DNA from: Candidatus Latescibacter anaerobius SCGC AAA252-E07
GTDB lineage: Bacteria > Latescibacterota > Latescibacteria > Latescibacterales > Latescibacteraceae
Reading direction: 5' to 3'
DNA length: 9,860 bases
Assembly (NCBI GenBank): GCA_000403035.1
Contig: AQSL01000087.1
Span: forward strand, 1-9,860
Of the stretch, positions 6,957-9,860 are shown piece after piece (position 1 is the first letter of the stretch; each line of letters opens with the position of its first letter). Position numbers and translations under genes: made by a program. The notes below the pieces were generated by a model that was given only the letters and a program-made list of their open reading frames with translations, was not told where the DNA came from and made no database searches.

Positions 6957-7145
6957 GTGAAAAGAGGGGAAATTAAGATTAACGAAAGGGATAACCGGAA
7001 TAATGTATTCTTTTACTTTTCTATCTTTTTGTTATTTAAAATAGTACTATCATGTTTGCATGTATCGGATGAACCCGTTACGTTATTATATAAATCAAAA
7101 CAACCGAATCTGTATACAATTTACATTACAAACCAAATATTTTAA
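6957..7145 (+). CDS. Possible small membrane peptide (weak)
   Basis: A 62-codon frame opens with GTG at 6957, preceded by a G-rich stretch, CAGGGGGTGAG, about 10 nt upstream. It encodes a lysine- and arginine-rich start (MKRGEIKINERDNRNN), one hydrophobic segment (VFFYFSIFLLFKIVLSCL, residues 17-34) and an unremarkable tail. It overlaps the 3' end of the convergent transporter gene by about 20 bp. I recognise no family. In this AT-rich DNA a chance frame of this length is quite possible. It could also be the start of a lost exported protein. The surrounding 6791-7125 stretch otherwise shows nothing I can identify. Confidence 0.2.
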   Translation: MKRGEIKINERDNRNNVFFYFSIFLLFKIVLSCLHVSDEPVTLLYKSKQPNLYTIYITNQIF

Positions 7146-7839
7146 TTATAACTCCGCTTAAAACTATCGTTATTCCGGCAATAGCTTCGGTATAACGTTC
7201 AAAGCGTCCTAATTGAATTAAATTTGTGCCTAAAAATGAAAAAATAACTACACCCAGCATCGTGGCAATTGTTGCTGTGCTGAAGATACCGGTTACCAGT
7301 AAAACCCCGCCAATACTGTTTGTTGCCGCTGGATACATCAGTAACGGAATTAAAGGTTCACAGGGACCAAAGACAAAAATTATAAAGAGTATCCAGGGCG
7401 TAATATTTTTACCGGCTTGTTCATCGTGGACATGAGAATGTTCCATGGAATGTTTGTGATCATGAGTATGATTGTCGGTATTTTTATGAGTATGCCAGTG
7501 TTTATGTGGTTTGTTTTTTATTGCCCGGTGTAAGCCCCATACGAAAAATGCTAATCCAAAGGTTATGAGAAACCAGCTGGCAAGATCGCCGCGAATTGTT
7601 TCCAATGCGGTTAATTTTGTTAGAGTAATTCCTAAAAATATTCCTATAAAGCCAATTATAACTGAGCTGAATACATGACCTAAACCACATAAAAAGGTTA
7701 TCCACACTGTCTTTAATAATGACCAGCTTCGCGCTCTGGCTATCATTATGAACGGCAGATAGTGATCCGGCCCGAATAACGTGTGCAAAATTCCTATCGA
7801 AGCTGCTGACAGACTTAGTATCGATAGTTCATATGTCAT
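7126..7839 (-). CDS. UreH/NiCoT-like membrane metal transporter with His-rich loop
   Basis: I choose the ATG at 7839 (237 residues). GGGG at 7850-7853 lies 10 nt upstream; the longer TTG start at 7860 has no such site, and the ATG at 7848 is too close to the G-run. The protein has about six hydrophobic segments (roughly residues 5-32, 42-72, 88-106, 147-170, 176-205 and 216-236). The first carries H-T-L-F-G-P-D-H (19-26), an H-x5-D-H pattern like that of HupE/UreJ and related nickel/cobalt carriers; NiCoT proper has H-x4-D-H. A second conserved block is FGPCEPLIPLL (157-167). The cytoplasmic-type loop at 108-140 holds 11 histidines (112-138), typical of Ni/Co/Zn carriers that buffer or sense metal. 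The likely role is movement of a divalent metal (nickel or cobalt) across the inner membrane; uptake versus export cannot be read from sequence. It stands alone, between decayed sequences. Confidence 0.8.
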   Translation of the reverse strand: MTYELSILSLSAASIGILHTLFGPDHYLPFIMIARARSWSLLKTVWITFLCGLGHVFSSVIIGFIGIFLGITLTKLTALETIRGDLASWFLITFGLAFFVWGLHRAIKNKPHKHWHTHKNTDNHTHDHKHSMEHSHVHDEQAGKNITPWILFIIFVFGPCEPLIPLLMYPAATNSIGGVLLVTGIFSTATIATMLGVVIFSFLGTNLIQLGRFERYTEAIAGITIVLSGVIIKIFGL

Positions 7840-8005
7840 ATAATTCATTCCCCGTATCAATATGCATTAAATCGAGTTCTATAACGTGAACCTCATCAAA
7901 TAATAATAGAAGCTTTAAATCAATAAAAGTTTCATAAAAATGCTTGATACTGATATAAATAACAACTAATTTATTCAGAGCACCAAATAAACCGCTATTC
8001 TCCAT
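7829..8005 (-). CDS. Possible 58-codon ORF overlapping the transporter start (weak)
   Basis: A minus-strand frame begins ATG at 8005 (MENSGLFGALNKLVV) and ends TGA at 7829-7831, overlapping the transporter start by 11 bp, an arrangement compatible with translational coupling. The frame is also open upstream of the ATG for about 16 codons. It is rich in Leu, Ile and Asp (FIDLKLLLLFDEVHVIELDL), with no recognisable domain. No good Shine-Dalgarno precedes the ATG. It could be a coupled leader peptide, a relic, or chance. Confidence 0.2.
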   Translation of the reverse strand: MENSGLFGALNKLVVIYISIKHFYETFIDLKLLLLFDEVHVIELDLMHIDTGNELYDI

Positions 8006-8022
8006 ATCAAATTCATGAGTGG

Positions 8023-8405
8023 TTACAGTTCCCTTAATCCGATTGACAAATGAATATTACTTCTTCTGATTTTTTCCTGCAAGGATAATTTTACATAGTA
8101 AGAGCCATATCCTGTGAATTGATTGTTAAAAATGTAATTATAATCTCCAATTAGAGACACCTCTCCATCGACTCATAAAAAAGTATGGTAGTTTTAAACG
8201 GAATAATATCGCAATTGGGTTGATTAAATGGATACGTGTCTCTCAATTGGGATATTTCAGTGTTCATCAAGCATATACCTAATAAAATTGAACAATTAGC
8301 AGGCAGAAAATACTTGCCAAAAGAACTTTGAAGAGGTAATATTCGTTTATTAATAAGATTGTTGAGAATTTTAACACCTGATGATTCAATATGGATATTA
8401 CCGGC
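8023..8405 (-). pseudogene. Probable frameshifted gene remnant upstream of the transporter
   Basis: On the minus strand one frame is open from 8405 to 8151 (85 codons, including SSFGKYFLPANCSILLG and DTYPFNQPNCDIIPF). A second frame is open from 8172 to a stop at 8023-8025 (including SLIGDYNYIF, FTGYGSYYVKLSLQEK and HLSIGLREL). A single shift between 8151 and 8172 would join them into about 125 residues with alternating polar/apolar strands and a C-terminus like an outer-membrane beta-barrel strand. No start codon with a ribosome binding site was found, so the N-terminus would also be missing. Outer-membrane proteins are sometimes encoded beside metal transporters, but linking the two here is speculation. 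AT-rich chance openness is the alternative. Confidence 0.35.
8147..8250. repeat. Near-perfect 14-bp inverted repeat, about 75 bp apart
   Basis: CCAATTAGAGACAC at 8147-8160 is the reverse complement of GTGTCTCTCAATTGG at 8236-8250 except for one inserted C. The match continues weakly outward (ATCT before, GATA after). It lies inside the probable gene remnant at 8023-8405. No clear target-site duplication is visible, so a miniature mobile element is only a possibility. Confidence 0.45.
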
Positions 8406-8412
8406 TCAAGTG

Positions 8413-8458
8413 ACCTGTCGGAACAGGTTTGGCTTGTGCGCTCTTTAAACTGTATAAT
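8413..8458 (+). promoter_or_regulatory. Candidate promoter and palindrome upstream of the AKR-like gene
   Basis: TATAAT at 8453-8458 lies about 40 bp before the start codon at 8500, with TTGGCT at 8429-8434, 18 bp upstream, as a weak -35. Directly before that, ACCTGT-CGGA-ACAGGT (8413-8428) is a perfect 6-bp-arm palindrome, flanked by CAAG and CTTG as a further possible pairing, in a position where a repressor or activator could bind. If the host uses the Bacteroidetes-type -33/-7 promoter, this reading would be wrong. Confidence 0.35.
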
Positions 8459-8499
8459 TATTTATATAATCCTTATCACTGCGAATCCGGGAGAAAACA

Positions 8500-9555
8500 A
8501 TGAAACGACGTGATTTCTTTGCTGCCGGAGCAGGCATAGCCAGTGCCGGCATTGCTGGCTGCGGTACTTTAAAACAAACGACGGTTCCGCTCTGGAAAGA
8601 GCTTGCGCCGTTTTATTCACGGCCCAAAGGCGGCAGCATGTCATACTCGATGCTCGGGAAGACCGGAATCCGTATTTCAAACCTCGGATTCGGCTCACAC
8701 ATACGGGCCGAGATGCGTGGTTTTGATTACCAGCGGGAATATATCATTCGCGAGGCGTACGATTTGGGAGTGAATGTCTTTGATGTATATGATGAGGAGG
8801 CCGGAGTCGCAATAGGTGGCAGTTATCAGTATGAACCGTTCGGCAGACAGATCAGACCATTTAAGGATAATATCCTGGTCTCGATTTCTTTCAGACCCTA
8901 TGACGGGAGAACACCGGAGCAGGAGTTGGAACGTGACCTTCGACTGTTCGGGCGGGACCATATCGACCTGGTTCGCTTGCTTCGCAAACCGGAACACCCG
9001 TGGTGGGAAACCTTGTTTAAGTTCAAAGAAAAGGGGTACATAAGAGCCGTGGGTGCCCCCATTCATGATTGGGAGCATGTGGATATGCTTTTAGGATATA
9101 TCCCTTTGGATTTCATGCTTTTCCCGTACAATTTCTATCATAACATCTGTTGGCTTGAGGAAAAAAAAGATGATTTCGATTCACTACCAGTAAAACTCAG
9201 GGATAAGGGAATTGGAGTTATGACGATGAAACCTCTGGGAGGCGATTATCTTGTCAAACCGTTTATCGATATCGCCAGGTACCATCTTCACAAGCCCGAC
9301 ATCAGTCTGCCTCAAGCAGCACTTAGATACGTCATCAACTCCGGGATTCAGGCGGAGTGTACGCTGGTAGGCATGTATAATCTCTACAACCTGTATGAAA
9401 ATGTCGGTACATATTATCAACCGACCATAAGCCCGGAGGAACTAAATCTCCTTGACGAAATGAGATCAGCAGTGAAACGACATACACAGGCATGGCTCCC
9501 GGATCACTACAAATGGCTCGATATATGGAGTCCTTATGCTTATCGAAATGTTTGA
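8500..9555 (+). CDS. Exported aldo/keto reductase-like lipoprotein with altered catalytic residues
   Basis: A complete 351-residue gene with GGGAG at 8489-8493, 6 nt before the ATG at 8500. MKRRDFFAAG is a twin-arginine-like signal, and GIAGC places a lipid-modified cysteine at 21, so the protein is probably exported and membrane-anchored. Aldo/keto reductase barrel landmarks follow in order: MLGKTGIRISNLGFG (51-65), LGVNVFDVYD (89-98), IDLVRL (155-160), GYIRAVGAP (179-187), GIGVMTMKPLGGD (237-249) and LVGMYNLYNL (289-298). Family members use an Asp-Tyr-Lys-His tetrad with NADPH. Here D95 is present and Y97 is nearby but at the wrong spacing. The usual Lys on the following strand is S130 (ILVSISF), and the usual His in DLxxLHxP is L161 (DLVRLLRKP). 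Loss of catalysis, or a changed reaction, is therefore likely. It is paralogous to the gene at 1-378. Confidence 0.88.
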   Translation: MKRRDFFAAGAGIASAGIAGCGTLKQTTVPLWKELAPFYSRPKGGSMSYSMLGKTGIRISNLGFGSHIRAEMRGFDYQREYIIREAYDLGVNVFDVYDEEAGVAIGGSYQYEPFGRQIRPFKDNILVSISFRPYDGRTPEQELERDLRLFGRDHIDLVRLLRKPEHPWWETLFKFKEKGYIRAVGAPIHDWEHVDMLLGYIPLDFMLFPYNFYHNICWLEEKKDDFDSLPVKLRDKGIGVMTMKPLGGDYLVKPFIDIARYHLHKPDISLPQAALRYVINSGIQAECTLVGMYNLYNLYENVGTYYQPTISPEELNLLDEMRSAVKRHTQAWLPDHYKWLDIWSPYAYRNV

Positions 9556-9681
9556 TTAGCTGGTAATATAATTAAAATATATATATAGCATTAATATATT
9601 TATATAATTAATAAATAATTCTTGTAAAAAAAATTGTTTGTTACTCGGATTATTCACAAACCTGTATAAATTCGAAAAAGA
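9556..9681. other. Very AT-rich tail after the AKR-like gene
   Basis: This stretch is dominated by TATATATA and AATTAATA runs, especially at 9568-9620. No GC-rich stem followed by a T-run is present, so I cannot assign a standard intrinsic terminator to the gene ending at 9555. No coding potential is visible. Confidence 0.4.
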
Positions 9682-9765
9682 CTGAACCTCGATTCAAAGG
9701 ATTTTAAGGATTTATGGGATTACTGTAAATCATCTAATCCAATAATCATGATAATCACGGTTCAG
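9682..9765. repeat. Long imperfect palindrome with CTGAACC / GGTTCAG ends
   Basis: The two halves (9682-9722 and about 9725-9765) are imperfect reverse complements. The outer 7 bp match exactly, and GATT or AATC recurs every 8-10 bp inside both arms. The transcript of either strand could fold into one long interrupted hairpin. This looks like a dispersed palindromic intergenic element of the REP or MITE kind. I see only this copy in the window, so repetition in the genome is inferred, not shown. Confidence 0.5.
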
Positions 9766-9789
9766 ACAATTAATGGTGAGTATTTAAGA

Positions 9790-9818
9790 GGGCGGTGAAA
9801 AAGTCTTTTCACGCGCCC
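9790..9818. other. Strong hairpin at the right edge
   Basis: GGGCGGTGAAAA (9790-9801) pairs with TTTTCAC plus CGCCC (9806-9818) around a 4-nt AGTC loop, with one bulged G at 9813, giving a 12-bp stem. No T-run follows on either strand. It may be the end of a mobile element, or part of the next unit outside the window. Confidence 0.4.
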
Positions 9819-9860
9819 CGGCTTGTAATATATGACTGTGTTGCTGTCAAGGGCAAGACA

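Noticed and set aside
8695..9078. Minus-strand ORF of 127 codons antisense to the AKR-like gene
   Set aside because: Shadow of a gene with clear barrel motifs and a proper start; no family features in the antisense frame.
9560..9650. AT-rich tract as a replication or partition origin
   Set aside because: Only simple TA/AT runs are seen, with no iterons or DnaA-box-like repeats.
1..9860. CRISPR arrays, tRNAs, rRNAs or an intact transposase
   Set aside because: No regularly spaced repeats, cloverleaf-like GC-rich segments, rRNA signatures or transposase motifs were found on either strand.

Overview
The window looks like chromosomal DNA from an uncultured bacterium of the FCB (Fibrobacteres-Chlorobi-Bacteroidetes) superphylum. 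The main evidence is a large exported protein ending in an NSPNPFNPTTSISF-type tail, the type IX secretion (T9SS) sorting / FlgD-Ig-like module of Bacteroidetes and of candidate phyla such as Latescibacterota, KSB1 and Zixibacteria. Tat-exported Gfo/Idh/MocA and aldo/keto-reductase-like proteins beginning MKRRDF fit the same lineages, with Latescibacterota my best guess. This placement is inference; there is no marker gene or rRNA here. Genes are moderately AT-rich, intergenic DNA is strongly AT-rich, and gene density is low with several decayed genes.

Left part (1-2881, all minus strand): a Tat-exported Gfo/Idh/MocA-like oxidoreductase (1709-2881), an exported protein with a CBM9-like domain and a C-terminal PKD domain (507-1613), and the start of an exported aldo/keto-reductase-like lipoprotein that runs off the left edge (1-378). 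Together they suggest cell-surface or periplasmic handling of carbohydrate. Gaps of about 95 and 130 bp leave open whether they form one operon.

Middle part (2928-6652, minus strand): two versions of one cassette. The version nearer the left keeps a full 633-residue T9SS-tail protein (3306-5207) with a downstream hairpin. The other keeps only the last quarter of that protein, with a frameshift in its final codons (6139-6652), followed by a good intrinsic terminator. A roughly 200-bp non-coding repeat occurs twice (2928-3156 and 5333-5538), each copy upstream of an intact gene. The second copy overlaps the end of a short exported protein (5520-5768) that looks truncated. The leader of the 633-residue protein has an unusual layout: a perfect Shine-Dalgarno followed by ATG-AAA-TAG, then an inverted repeat, then the real ribosome binding site.

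Right part (6653-9860): the truncated duplicate is joined directly to a plus-strand remnant of a SAM-dependent methyltransferase (6653-6790). Then come a minus-strand membrane metal transporter of the UreH/NiCoT-like type with a loop carrying 11 histidines (7126-7839), traces of a frameshifted gene upstream of it (8023-8405), and a complete plus-strand aldo/keto-reductase-like lipoprotein (8500-9555) paralogous to the gene at the left edge. The window ends in AT-rich DNA with a long imperfect palindrome and a strong hairpin, possibly a palindromic repeat element or the edge of a mobile element.

Overall this is a rearranged accessory region: an exported carbohydrate-related gene set flanked by inverted AKR-like paralogs, around a duplicated and partly decayed cassette. 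I found no CRISPR array, tRNA, rRNA or intact transposase.
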